Shown: positions 7,428 through 15,768, numbered from the stretch's first letter. The stretch is DNA of 64,000 nucleotides from Paenactinomyces guangxiensis (GCF_016055185.1 NZ_JAECVR010000003.1:124001-188000); one strand, 5' to 3'. Made by a program: numbers and translations. The notes: generated from the letters alone by a model not told the origin.

Positions 7428-9002
7428 ATGATTAAACGCAGGAAATTAAAAAAGATCGGGAAACAGGAAAAAGCGGAATCCTCTCCAGGCGAAATAGAAC
7501 AAACTTCCGTGTCCAACCAAATGCCGACCGTTGAACTTACGAGTGATTTAACCTCGAATCTTGAACTCGTCAAAAATGAGATCGGCCACAATCCGGATGT
7601 CGTATTTCGGCAGTTTAAACTGGGATTCACCGATCTTCAGTCTGCGGTGGTTTTTATCGATGGGTTGACAGATCACGACCTGATCGACAAAGAGATTATA
7701 AAAGCACTCACGCTTAATGTTGCAGAGTCCTATCCTGCGAAACGACTGCCCGAAAATATCACGGACTTTTTAAAAGATCATGTTCTGCCTATCAGCAAAA
7801 TAAAGGAAGTTCACAGCTTAAAAGGTATAGTGAGAGAAGTATTGAAAGGATCTACTGCCTTATTCATTGACGGAATATCTGAGGTTTTCATCTTGGGAAC
7901 ACAGTCCTGGAAATCCCGCGCTGTTGAAGAACCGATTACAGAATCTTTAGTACGCGGGCCAAGGCTCGGCTTTAACGAAACATTAGTCGACAATATATCA
8001 CTTTTACGGCGCGGGCTTCCCGCTTCCGAGTTGACCATCGTCCCTTATGAGGTGGGGCGGCGTACGAAGAAAAATTTGGTCATCGCTTATATGGACGGAA
8101 TTGCGAACCCGGATCTGGTTCAAGAGGTAAAAAGCCGCATCGAGCGCATCGACATCGATGATGTACCGGAATCCGGTTACATTGAGCATTTGATTGAAGA
8201 CAATTATGTGAGTCCGTTTCCGCAAGTCCAGAGTACGGAACGCCCGGACCGTGTCATGAGCTCCCTACTGGAAGGGCAGGTGGCCATCTTACTGGACGGG
8301 ACGCCTTTTGTCCTTATTGTTCCGCTCACGTTTTTTATGCTCTTGCAATCCCCGGAGGATTATTATTCGCGCTGGATTCCGAGTACACTGCTCCGGTTTA
8401 TGCGATTTGTAGCCGCCTTTTTTTCCCTGTTCCTTCCGTCCCTCTATATCGCTTTCCTTTCTTTTCATCAGGGATTAATTCCTACCAAACTGGCCATTTC
8501 GATCGCAGGAACGCGGGAGGGAGTTCCGTTTCCCGCTTTTATTGAAGCTTTGCTGATGGAAGTAGCGATTGAGGTTTTACGGGAAGCCGGACTGCGCCTG
8601 CCCAGGCCGGTGGGGCAAACGGTCGGGCTCGTCGGCGGGCTGGTGATTGGCGAAGCCGCTGTAAGGGCGGGAATTGTCAGTCCGATGAAGGTGATCGTCG
8701 TGGCGATCACGGCGATCTCCTCCTTCGCCATCCCGATGTATGAAGCGGGAATCGCTCTGAGAATGCTGCGTTTTGCCGGCATGTTTTGTGCGACTCTGTT
8801 GGGCTTATACGGGGTGATCCTCTTTTTCCTGATGCTCTCTATCCATTTTGTGAAGCTGAAAAGCTTCGGCGTTCCTTATATATCGCCGGCTGTCCCCTAC
8901 CGCTTAAGCGATTGGAAAGATTTCATTCTCCGTATACCGATTTCGAAGATGAAACGGCGTCCGAAGATGATGCATCCACAGGATAAAGTGCGCCAAAGAT
9001 GA
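7428..9002 (+). CDS. Spore germination protein, GerA family (A subunit)
   Basis: 524 residues, usual length for the A subunit. The hydrophilic N-terminal half (to about residue 290) includes the typical VVFIDGLTD and IPYEVGRRTKKNLVI-like stretches; four or five membrane segments follow, from about residue 300 on, including the conserved GREGVPFPAFIEALLMEV region. A subunits form the oligomeric germinant-gated channel of the spore inner membrane. Start ATG 7428 lies behind AAGGAAGAG. The stop overlaps the start of a short gerB relic (ATGA). Confidence 0.96.
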   Translation: MIKRRKLKKIGKQEKAESSPGEIEQTSVSNQMPTVELTSDLTSNLELVKNEIGHNPDVVFRQFKLGFTDLQSAVVFIDGLTDHDLIDKEIIKALTLNVAESYPAKRLPENITDFLKDHVLPISKIKEVHSLKGIVREVLKGSTALFIDGISEVFILGTQSWKSRAVEEPITESLVRGPRLGFNETLVDNISLLRRGLPASELTIVPYEVGRRTKKNLVIAYMDGIANPDLVQEVKSRIERIDIDDVPESGYIEHLIEDNYVSPFPQVQSTERPDRVMSSLLEGQVAILLDGTPFVLIVPLTFFMLLQSPEDYYSRWIPSTLLRFMRFVAAFFSLFLPSLYIAFLSFHQGLIPTKLAISIAGTREGVPFPAFIEALLMEVAIEVLREAGLRLPRPVGQTVGLVGGLVIGEAAVRAGIVSPMKVIVVAITAISSFAIPMYEAGIALRMLRFAGMFCATLLGLYGVILFFLMLSIHFVKLKSFGVPYISPAVPYRLSDWKDFILRIPISKMKRRPKMMHPQDKVRQR

Positions 9003-9109
9003 CTCTCTTGTTTACCCGTCCAAAAGACCCTATGACGACTTCGCAAGCGGCTGTTGCCGTGTCCTCATGCTCGATTGGGGATTCTGTCACTGCCAAGAGC
9101 CGCAGCTAG
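8999..9109 (+). pseudogene. Relic duplicate of the gerB N-terminus
   Basis: 36-codon ORF whose ATG overlaps the gerA-family stop (ATGA). It reads LFTRPKDPMTTSQAAVAVSS, matching LITRPKDRITTIQAAVAVTS of the downstream gerB gene. At DNA level 9008-9099 aligns with 9139-9235, with a net 5-base loss that breaks the frame before the first membrane segment ends. It is a decayed tandem copy of the gerB start. Confidence 0.75.
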
Positions 9110-9138
9110 AATCCATGTCTAAAGGAAGTGTACATCCG

Positions 9139-10242
9139 TTGATTACCCGCCCGAAAGACCGCATAACCACTATACAAGCAGCTGTAGCTGTAACCTCCTT
9201 TATTCTTGGGTTTGGAATTCTGACTTTGCCAAGAGGGGTTACCGAGAAAACAGGAACACCGGACGGCTGGATTTCTGTCCTACTTGGTGGTGTCATTGCG
9301 ATGGTTGTCGGGATCATGATCGCTAAATTGTGCCGGCGCTTTCCGGGAAAAACATTTTATCAATTCAGCCGGGAGATCACGGGAAAGTGGCTGGGCGGGC
9401 TGTTTAATCTCATCATGGTAATTTACTTTACATTGGTTGCCGGACTTGAAGCCCGCGGCATGTCTGAAGTAACGAAACTGTTTTTGCTCCCGCAAACCGC
9501 GGGGGAAGCGACCATCCTCACCTTCATGTTTGTCGGCATGTATCTGATTACCGCCGGAATCAACCCGATTGTCCGCCTCTTTCAAATTTTGCTGCCGATT
9601 ACGGTTATTATTTTTTTCGTCCTTCTCGGTATAAGCTTTCAAGTTTTCGAAATCAATAACCTGCGCCCGGTGATGGGCTTGGGTATTTCTCCGGTGCTCA
9701 AAGGGCTGAGTGTAACTGCGTTGTCGTATATAGGCTTTGAAATCATGCTGGTGTTGAACGCATTTATGAAAGAACCGAACAAAGCCGTTCAAGCCATTGT
9801 GCTTGGCACGCTGACTCCAATTTTTATGTACATCATCATCGTGGCGATCGTGGTAGGATCCTTTGGTGTGGATGAGGTAACGACATACACATGGCCAACC
9901 GTCAGTCTGTTCAGGTCGTTTGAAGTGACTGGCATCATTTTTGAACGTTATGAAACTTTTCTCCTGGCCCTCTGGATTATGGAGCTTTTTGCAACCTTGG
10001 TCGGGGCTCACTATTTTGCCGCCCTCGGGTTGGCCCAGCTGTTTAAAAAACAGGACCAGTTATTTATGTATGCCTTGCTGCCGATGATATACATCATTGC
10101 CATGACCCCGAAAAATCTCAATACCGTGTTTAAGTTAGGAGACTGGATCGGTTACCTTCAGTTGTTTCTTGTTATCGTGATCGTGCCAGTCCTGATGATC
10201 GTCGCCATACTAAGGGGGAAAAAACATGATCCGGTATCCTAG
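9139..10242 (+). CDS. Spore germination permease, GerB family (B subunit)
   Basis: About 367 residues with ten hydrophobic segments, an APC-superfamily fold; it opens ITRPKDRITTIQAAVAV, then GFGILTLPRGVTEKTGTPDGW, diagnostic of GerB. The B subunit carries the germinant-binding pocket. The start is chosen as TTG 9139 because AAAGGAAG lies 10 bases ahead and this matches the family N-terminus; an in-frame ATG at 9115 has only a weak ribosome binding site. The upstream relic was probably the original, translationally coupled start. The 3' end overlaps gerC by 17 bases. Confidence 0.94.
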   Translation: MITRPKDRITTIQAAVAVTSFILGFGILTLPRGVTEKTGTPDGWISVLLGGVIAMVVGIMIAKLCRRFPGKTFYQFSREITGKWLGGLFNLIMVIYFTLVAGLEARGMSEVTKLFLLPQTAGEATILTFMFVGMYLITAGINPIVRLFQILLPITVIIFFVLLGISFQVFEINNLRPVMGLGISPVLKGLSVTALSYIGFEIMLVLNAFMKEPNKAVQAIVLGTLTPIFMYIIIVAIVVGSFGVDEVTTYTWPTVSLFRSFEVTGIIFERYETFLLALWIMELFATLVGAHYFAALGLAQLFKKQDQLFMYALLPMIYIIAMTPKNLNTVFKLGDWIGYLQLFLVIVIVPVLMIVAILRGKKHDPVS

Positions 10243-11419
10243 GATTCTGTTTTTGTTTCTTTCATTCCTCCTCTTTGCGGGGGGATGCTGGGACAAAAGA
10301 GAAATCGAGGAATTAGGATTTATCGTAGGCATCGCTTTGGATAAAGCGAGTGAAGAGGGTCCTGAAGAGGAAACGGAGGAGGTGGTCCCTAGGGAGCACA
10401 CCAAGCATCTAATCACCGTGACATTGCAAAGGGTTGTTCCCAAAGCATTTGCGGGAGGAGAGGGAGGCGGAGAAAAACGAGAGATGCCTTTTATAAACAG
10501 ATCTGCCACCGGAGACTCCATACCTCACTCCATCCGTGAATTAATGCTTACAGACGACCGTCTCGCTTCTGGGGAGCATACTAAAGTGCTTGTGTTCGGC
10601 GAGGAACTTGCACGAAATATGAATATGCAGCACTTGACCGATCGTTTTCTCCGCGGCTATGAAGTCAGATTAAGCCCGATCGTGCTCATCGCCAAGGGAC
10701 GTGCCAGCGATACTTTAGAAGTTGCGGATCCAGGCGAAATTCCGGCATTTAAACTGATCGGAATCGCAGATAATGAAAGAAAAACAGCCAGACTGTTACC
10801 CGCCATGACTTTGGCAAAAGTATCGACCAAGATGTCAGCAAACTCCAGTTTTCTTCTGCAAACAGCCATTGCCAAAGATAACAAGGTAAAATTTGCAGGA
10901 GGTGCCGTCATCAAGGGCAGCACCAAAAGGTTGATCGGTTTTCTGAAGGAGGAGGAATTGAAAGGCCTCAACTGGCTGACCGGACGGGTAAAGGGAGACT
11001 TAGTGAAAGGGTTCGACGAAAAAACACACCGGCTTTTGGTTTATGAGCCCCAGTCTATCTCAAGCAACATCCAGCCGCATGTGCAAGGAGAAAAAATCTT
11101 CTTTGACGTGGAAATTGAAACAGAAGGGACCTTGTACGAAGACTGGATACCTGCCGATACCGCTTTTGACAACCAGTTCTTAAAAAGAGTGGAAAGAGCC
11201 ACACAACGAGAAATAAAACGACTTGCAGGCCAAACGCTGAAAAAAATCCAAAAGCAGTACAAAGCTGATGTTGCCGGTTTTGGGGACCAGCTCAGAATCC
11301 AATATCCGCGCGTTTGGCAAAAAGTAAAAAAAGATTGGGACAAAGAGTTTAGCCGCGCGACAGTGAACGTGGATGTAAAAGTAACGGTGCGCGATTATCA
11401 AGCCAGGGACGGAAAATAG
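10226..11419 (+). CDS. Ger(x)C family spore germination lipoprotein (C subunit)
   Basis: 397 residues. Signal peptide with lipobox LLFAGGC followed by WDKREIEELGFIVGIALDKA, the hallmark of GerC proteins; lipidation is expected at the Cys near residue 18. The C-terminal region carries the conserved pattern around KIQKQYKADVAGFGDQ. C subunits are anchored on the outer face of the spore inner membrane and are needed for receptor function. It is the last gene of the operon, with no obvious terminator before the intron 3' part. Confidence 0.95.
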   Translation: MIRYPRILFLFLSFLLFAGGCWDKREIEELGFIVGIALDKASEEGPEEETEEVVPREHTKHLITVTLQRVVPKAFAGGEGGGEKREMPFINRSATGDSIPHSIRELMLTDDRLASGEHTKVLVFGEELARNMNMQHLTDRFLRGYEVRLSPIVLIAKGRASDTLEVADPGEIPAFKLIGIADNERKTARLLPAMTLAKVSTKMSANSSFLLQTAIAKDNKVKFAGGAVIKGSTKRLIGFLKEEELKGLNWLTGRVKGDLVKGFDEKTHRLLVYEPQSISSNIQPHVQGEKIFFDVEIETEGTLYEDWIPADTAFDNQFLKRVERATQREIKRLAGQTLKKIQKQYKADVAGFGDQLRIQYPRVWQKVKKDWDKEFSRATVNVDVKVTVRDYQARDGK

Positions 11420-11557
11420 TTGGAAAGGATCTCAATTTTACATGAAACAGTAAAAGAATCGGGGATTTGATCTGGACTTTGAGGTTGTTGACCTTCCTGG
11501 GGTAAGTGAACGATCCTCTGAAAATATTTCCAATTAAGGAACCATCCTTCCATGTAA
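11420..11557. other. Spacer between gerC and intron 3' part
   Basis: No recognised gene or clear terminator in this short spacer. Confidence 0.4.
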
Positions 11558-11736
11558 ATGGACAGTTTTCAGAACTGGTTTTTCTACAGTCTGCAACAGG
11601 GCATTTGCCCTGTGTGTAAACAAAAGAAAACCGCGTCCCCTACGGGGCGTTTGAAGAGGCTTGAGCCGTGTACGGGGAAACCCGTACGCCGGTTCTTAGG
11701 GAGGAACGGCTCCGAAAGGAGCCTGACCTACCCGAC
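11558..11736 (+). mobile_element. Group II intron, 3' part (end of domain IV, domains V and VI)
   Basis: Domain V is a 34-base element at 11663-11696: GAGCCG ... ACGGG GAAA CCCGT ... CGGTTCT, with the AGC triad, the GAAA tetraloop and an internal bulge. Domain VI (about 11702-11730) is a short stem GGCTCC-GAAA-GGAGCC with a candidate branch-point A in CTGACC, and the element ends CTACCCGAC. Upstream, the plus frame near 11590-11625 reads LQQGICPVCKQK, which resembles the first Cys pair of the HNH domain of intron-encoded proteins, so a scrap of that gene may remain. Same strand as the 5' part at 6765. Confidence 0.85.
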
Positions 11737-11799
11737 GTCCCTAATGTTTCTGATTCACATCCAGGAATAAATTTCTATCTTTCGTTGCTGAATCATTTT

Positions 11800-11808
11800 T
11801 GTTATACT
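11800..11808 (+). promoter_or_regulatory. Extended -10 promoter for speA
   Basis: TGTTATACT, an extended -10 (TGnTATACT) about 40 bases before the speA start; no good -35 is seen at 17 bases. Confidence 0.45.
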
Positions 11809-11847
11809 ATCCGTCGTGCATATTAATCGTAAAGGCAGGCGGAACCC

Positions 11848-13335
11848 ATGAATGAAAGACAATATCGTACCCCGCTGTTCACCAGATTGAAAGAACATGC
11901 AAAGAGAAATCCCATTCAATTCCATATACCCGGACACAAAAAAGGACAGGGTATGGACCCGGAATTTCGTGATTTCATCGGTTCCAATGCCTTGTCCATT
12001 GATTTGATAAATATTGAACCGCTGGATGATTTACATCATCCCCATGGCATTATTCAAGAAGCACAGGAATTGGCTGCCGAAGCATTCGGGGCTGATTACA
12101 CCTATTTTTCTGTTCAGGGTACCAGCGGTGCCATTATGACCATGGTTATGTCTGTGTGCAACCCGGGAGACAAGATTATTGTTCCGCGAAATGTACACAA
12201 ATCTGTTTTATCCGCGATTATTCTTGCCGGCGGCCTGCCTGTGTTTGTCCATCCCGAAATGGATGAACAACTGGGGATCGCTCACGGGGTCACCGCCTGT
12301 GAAGTGGAAAAGGCTCTGCAACAACACCCTGATGTCAAAGCTGTCCTGTTAATCAATCCAACTTATTACGGGATTGCCGGAAACCTGAAAGAGATTGTGG
12401 AGCGGGTGCATCTTTGGGGCATTCCCGTTCTCGTTGACGAAGCTCACGGGGTTCTCACCCATTTCCACCAACGCCTGCCCGTCTCCGCGATGGACGCAGG
12501 TGCCGATATGGCGGCAACCAGTGTACACAAGCTCGGCGGGTCGCTAACCCAGAGCTCCGTCCTCAACGTGCGCGGCAGATTGGTCAATCCTCGCCGGGTA
12601 CAGGCGATCATCAGTATGTTGACAACCACATCAACATCCTATTTGTTGCTCGGCTCACTGGATGCAGCCCGTCGTTATCTGGCGGTAGAAGGACATCAGT
12701 TTATCGAGCGTACCTTACAGCTGGCCGATTATGCCCGCAGACAGATCAATGAAATCCCCGGGCTTCACTGTGTCGGCAGGGAATGGCTGGGGAGTGATGC
12801 CCTTTATGATATTGATGAAACCAAACTGCTGATTCATCTGAAAAATCTGGGCATCAACGGCAATGATGCAGAGAGATGGCTGCGAGATCATCACAATATC
12901 GAAGTGGAGTTGAGTGACCTTTATAATATTCTTTGTCTGGTAACACCCGGGGATACAGAAGAAACCATTTCAGCTCTGCTCACGGCTCTGCAAGACCTGT
13001 CCAGGCAATTTTATCATCCGGACCCATTGACCAAAGTGAACATTCGTCTGCCCGAACTGCCGGAATTAGTCCTTTCTCCCCGGGACGCTTTTTACAGTGA
13101 AACCTGTTCTGTTCCGCTCACTGAATCCATCGGCTGCATCAGCGCAGAGTTCATAATGATTTATCCGCCGGGAATACCCGTTCTGATGCCCGGTGAGCGA
13201 ATCACCGCTGAAAATATTATTTATATTCAAGAGAACATGGAAGCCGGGTTGCCGGTTCAAGGAACAGAAGACCCCAGTATTCAAACCATTCGCGTGATTA
13301 AAGAGAACAAACCTGAAACAGGAAGTACAATATGA
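11848..13335 (+). CDS. speA: Arginine decarboxylase (Orn/Lys/Arg decarboxylase, aminotransferase fold)
   Basis: 495 residues, usual for the Bacillus SpeA/YaaO family. The N-terminus reads QFHIPGHKKGQGMDP; the PLP-binding Lys is in AATSVHKLGGSLTQSS at about residue 228, preceded by VDEAHG. It converts arginine to agmatine, the first step of polyamine synthesis in Bacillus. Lysine decarboxylase activity cannot be excluded by sequence, but SR1 next door, known in Bacillus subtilis to lie beside speA, favours SpeA. It ends in a bidirectional terminator shared with SR1. Confidence 0.9.
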   Translation: MNERQYRTPLFTRLKEHAKRNPIQFHIPGHKKGQGMDPEFRDFIGSNALSIDLINIEPLDDLHHPHGIIQEAQELAAEAFGADYTYFSVQGTSGAIMTMVMSVCNPGDKIIVPRNVHKSVLSAIILAGGLPVFVHPEMDEQLGIAHGVTACEVEKALQQHPDVKAVLLINPTYYGIAGNLKEIVERVHLWGIPVLVDEAHGVLTHFHQRLPVSAMDAGADMAATSVHKLGGSLTQSSVLNVRGRLVNPRRVQAIISMLTTTSTSYLLLGSLDAARRYLAVEGHQFIERTLQLADYARRQINEIPGLHCVGREWLGSDALYDIDETKLLIHLKNLGINGNDAERWLRDHHNIEVELSDLYNILCLVTPGDTEETISALLTALQDLSRQFYHPDPLTKVNIRLPELPELVLSPRDAFYSETCSVPLTESIGCISAEFIMIYPPGIPVLMPGERITAENIIYIQENMEAGLPVQGTEDPSIQTIRVIKENKPETGSTI

Positions 13336-13344
13336 GGATATCAA

Positions 13345-13383
13345 GAAAAAGCCACCGGGATTTCCAGTGGCTTCTGTTTTTTT
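13345..13383. terminator. Bidirectional terminator between speA and SR1
   Basis: Stem GCCAC-GG / CC-GTGGC at 13351-13371, with a run of T at 13377-13383 (plus strand) and a run of A at 13345-13350, which gives T on the minus strand. Confidence 0.85.
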
Positions 13384-13504
13384 AATTATTGCTTTCTTCT
13401 TTGTGCTCATCACAACCCACGCATTTGCCGTAAAGAGTTCCCGCTTTTTCCGACTCTACATAGGTAATCACTTCATCACAGGTTTGACAGATGATGGCTT
13501 CCAT
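13382..13504 (-). CDS. sr1P: SR1P peptide (GapA-binding family)
   Basis: 40 residues: MEAIICQTCDEVITYVESEK, then AGTLYGKCVGC. It has the SR1P pattern of an N-terminal CxxC, the EK-x-TLYGKC segment and a second CxxC, probably binding zinc. GGAGGGGT sits 7 bases ahead of ATG. In Bacillus subtilis SR1P binds glyceraldehyde-3-phosphate dehydrogenase A and promotes RNase J1 activity. It occupies the 3' half of the SR1 transcript and its stop lies against the terminator. Confidence 0.85.
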   Translation of the reverse strand: MEAIICQTCDEVITYVESEKAGTLYGKCVGCDEHKEESNN

Positions 13505-13534
13505 CAAGAACCCCTCCATCCGAGCGTATATAAA

Positions 13535-13548
13535 TGAAAACGCTTTTA
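13535..13548 (-). promoter_or_regulatory. Candidate CcpA (cre) site in the SR1 leader
   Basis: TGAAAACGCTTTTA, close to the cre consensus TGWAAACGNTNNCA though its last bases deviate. It lies just downstream of the predicted SR1 start, where CcpA would block elongation. SR1 of Bacillus subtilis is repressed under glycolytic conditions (CcpN, weakly CcpA), which fits. Confidence 0.5.
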
Positions 13549-13564
13549 ATATGATGTCACTAAT

Positions 13565-13593
13565 AGTATATTATGCTATACTTTTTATGTCAA
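13565..13593 (-). promoter_or_regulatory. Sigma-A promoter of SR1
   Basis: On the minus strand TTGACA (13588-13593), 17-base spacer, TATACT (13565-13570). Near-consensus housekeeping promoter. Confidence 0.85.
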
Positions 13594-13629
13594 TTACCGA
13601 AAATAATATGTAAAATAGCCCAAAAAAAA

Positions 13630-13649
13630 GCAAATCCCGGGGGATTTGC
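13630..13649 (-). terminator. Terminator after the DUF3055 gene
   Basis: GCAAATCCC / GGGATTTGC, 9-base perfect stem with a 2-base gap (loop includes part of the stem), followed by eight T on the minus strand. Confidence 0.85.
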
Positions 13650-13661
13650 CCACAAATTTGA

Positions 13662-13967
13662 TTAATGCTCCGCTTCTGCCTCGATTGAAGTGGAGGGAAG
13701 GTTATTTTTAAAGAATATCGAGATCTCTTCCGCTTCCTCTCTCGTTCTCAGGTTAAAGATCTTTTGTAAGTACTCCCGATTATCTGCATCTTCTAAAGAA
13801 AGCAACGAGGAGCGTCCTGTTTGCATACAGACCACAAGCGGTTTCCCGAAAAACATGTGGGTGTACACAATTCCGAAATCGTAGCGACCATTCTCCGAAA
13901 TAAAACCGACAAATCGCACTTTGGCTTTTTCGGATTCGTCGTATAGGCGTTCATAAAGACTCATCAT
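13662..13967 (-). CDS. DUF3055 / SAV0927 family protein
   Basis: 101 residues. The stretch YDESEKAKVRFVGF ... RYDFGIVYTHMFFGKPLV, then CMQTGRSSLLS, is typical of a small Bacillales/Staphylococcus family of unknown function. Soluble, no signal peptide. A good ribosome binding site (GAGGAGAT) precedes the double ATG and a terminator follows, so it is monocistronic. Confidence 0.8.
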   Translation of the reverse strand: MMSLYERLYDESEKAKVRFVGFISENGRYDFGIVYTHMFFGKPLVVCMQTGRSSLLSLEDADNREYLQKIFNLRTREEAEEISIFFKNNLPSTSIEAEAEH

Positions 13968-14332
13968 ATCTCCTCCTCACTTTTAATTTAGAAGATTTTT
14001 CTTTTTAGTTTTGTGTTAAAATAAAAACTCCTCTCTAGGTACTGCAAACAACATCCTTGCCGAAATAGTTGCAAGTATATGTTTGATACCCCATTTTACC
14101 ACTGCTAAAACATTAAAACACTAAGTTCAAAAAAAGTTAACATACTTAAACATAAAAATAAATGTTAATTCGTACTAAATAGAATCCCCACCCCATAAAA
14201 AATTTAACTATCACCAAGATCAAAAATCTGCTATCTTTAAAGAAAAGCTTATATATGATCCGTTGAAAGGCGGGAAAGCGGAAATACAGAATCCCAGGGA
14301 CTGCCAATTTTGTCCGGCGGCAACCTCCGGTA
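13968..14332. other. AT-rich intergenic region
   Basis: About 365 bases between two minus-strand genes. No coding frame is recognisable; it should hold the promoter of the DUF3055 gene. Confidence 0.4.
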
Positions 14333-14773
14333 TTAAGAGTTACATTCTTTTACCTTGGTTTCAAACAGTGAGGCCAGTTCACAAAAGAGAGAAACATCTT
14401 CATCATCAATCACTCCGCCTGGCTTGCCGATCACCACCAGTTCTCCGATCAAATGGTGGCCCTGGTAAAAGGGGACAAACACTTCCGTTCTCCCCCCTCT
14501 TTTTTCACGCACAACTCCGCCACGCACGGCAGCAAGGCTCAAAAAGCCTTCGCCAAAGGGAATCACATCAGGCAGCAACCGGCAACCATTATGGTATTTG
14601 CACTGAAAAATGGCAGATTTGGCAAGATAGATACTCACACATTGATAGACAGGTACTTTTTCAGACAGTATATGGCAAACAAATTGATATAATTTATCAA
14701 TCTCTCCATATGACTTGTCTGACACAACACCAACCTCTGAGCGTAGCTCGTCTAACAGATCCGCTTTGCGCAT
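14333..14773 (-). CDS. GAF domain-containing protein
   Basis: 146 residues from ATG 14773, chosen because GGGGGAA lies 7 bases ahead; the longer frame to 14914 would add an unrelated hydrophobic leader without a ribosome binding site. The body has the GAF pattern: a variable helix, then IPFGEGFLSLAAVRGG, EVFVPFYQGHHLIGELVVIG and DDEDVSLFCELASLFE. GAF domains bind small ligands or act as free methionine sulfoxide reductases, but the two active-site cysteines of that enzyme are not evident. Ligand and output are unknown. Confidence 0.75.
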   Translation of the reverse strand: MRKADLLDELRSEVGVVSDKSYGEIDKLYQFVCHILSEKVPVYQCVSIYLAKSAIFQCKYHNGCRLLPDVIPFGEGFLSLAAVRGGVVREKRGGRTEVFVPFYQGHHLIGELVVIGKPGGVIDDEDVSLFCELASLFETKVKECNS

Positions 14774-15002
14774 CAGAAATTCCCCCATCATCAATAGATA
14801 AAATAGCAAACAGTATATCACGAAAGCTTGAGGAAGCAACCAATTTACAATACAATTTATAATATTTAAAAAATAAATGAGTGGAAAAACACTTTGCGAA
14901 AAATTGGGTAGCATCTCTTTTATATAGGATTCCTAACTAAAAGTCAACCTATAAAATAAACCGATAGATTCGTTTCAGATTTATGAGAAAGGAAAAACGG
15001 CG

Positions 15003-15614
15003 ATGGACTCTATATTTGACTTATCCAAACAACAACAGGATTTAGACAGCAAAATTGTTGTAGCACTGGAGCGCATTGCCCAGGCTTTTAAAACCCTTCT
15101 TTGGAAAGAGGCTATCGAATATAATCTGAGTCCCATACAAATCCAGATTCTGGTTCATATATACCATCACCGCCATTTGCAATGCACCGTCAGCCAGCTG
15201 GCCGGGGAATTCATTGTATCGCGGGCAACGATCAGTGAGGCGGCCAAATCGTTATTAGAAAAAAAATTAATCGTGAGAACTCCCAGTGACACGGACCGGC
15301 GTATCTCTATTCTTGAACTGACCAGTGATGGAGAAAAGCTGGCCGGGAAACTTTCACACTGGGCCAGTATTGTACAGCTGGAAGTGATCTCCACAGCCTC
15401 TTGTGACAAAGAAACGGTGATGCTTTTTTTAATGAACCTGATTCATTCCCTGCAACAGGCGGGCTTAATCTCAACCATCCGTATGTGTATGACCTGCAAA
15501 TATTTTCAAAGAGACGCCGATCCCGGTTCTGATGCTCCCCACTATTGTCATCTCATCAATCAACCGCTGCTGCAAAACCAACTGCGCATGGATTGTCCGG
15601 AGCATAAAGGTTAG
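15003..15614 (+). CDS. MarR-family regulator with C-terminal Cys/His cluster
   Basis: 203 residues. The winged helix is at about 30-130: LSPIQIQILVHIYHH, VSQLAGEFIVSRATISEAAKSL, and the DTDRRISI wing. After residue 155 comes an extra tail with CMTC, HYCH and DCPEH, a pattern shared by a subgroup of MarR proteins that probably binds a metal or Fe-S cluster and could act as a redox sensor. The cluster function is inference. AAAGGA precedes ATG. No target gene is obvious nearby; autoregulation is possible. Confidence 0.85.
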   Translation: MDSIFDLSKQQQDLDSKIVVALERIAQAFKTLLWKEAIEYNLSPIQIQILVHIYHHRHLQCTVSQLAGEFIVSRATISEAAKSLLEKKLIVRTPSDTDRRISILELTSDGEKLAGKLSHWASIVQLEVISTASCDKETVMLFLMNLIHSLQQAGLISTIRMCMTCKYFQRDADPGSDAPHYCHLINQPLLQNQLRMDCPEHKG

Positions 15615-15768
15615 CCTTTTATTATTAAACGCTCCCGACATACAAAAGGTTCCAAAAAATTTCGCCCGTAAATGAAACCTGACTGAGACCCCCGTGATTG
15701 ATAAAACATTCTTTCACATGCTAAGATGGGAATGAATGTTTTATGTTGGGGACGAGGGGGATATAACC

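Larger units (their letters stand above)
13350..13558 (-). ncRNA. sr1: SR1-type dual-function regulatory RNA
   Basis: A roughly 205-base transcript is predicted from a strong sigma-A promoter (13565-13593) to the shared terminator. It encodes SR1P and sits beside speA, as SR1 does in Bacillus subtilis. There SR1 (205 nt) base-pairs with ahrC mRNA of arginine catabolism, and its peptide acts on GapA and RNase J1. The base-pairing role here is inferred from homology and position; I have not identified the pairing region. Confidence 0.75.

Noticed and set aside
9280..10011. 243-codon minus-strand frame with a His/Asn/Gln-rich composition
   Set aside because: Shadow of the gerB-type gene in the opposite strand.
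14263..14862. 199-codon plus-strand frame
   Set aside because: Antisense of the GAF gene; the minus-strand product has clear domain homology.
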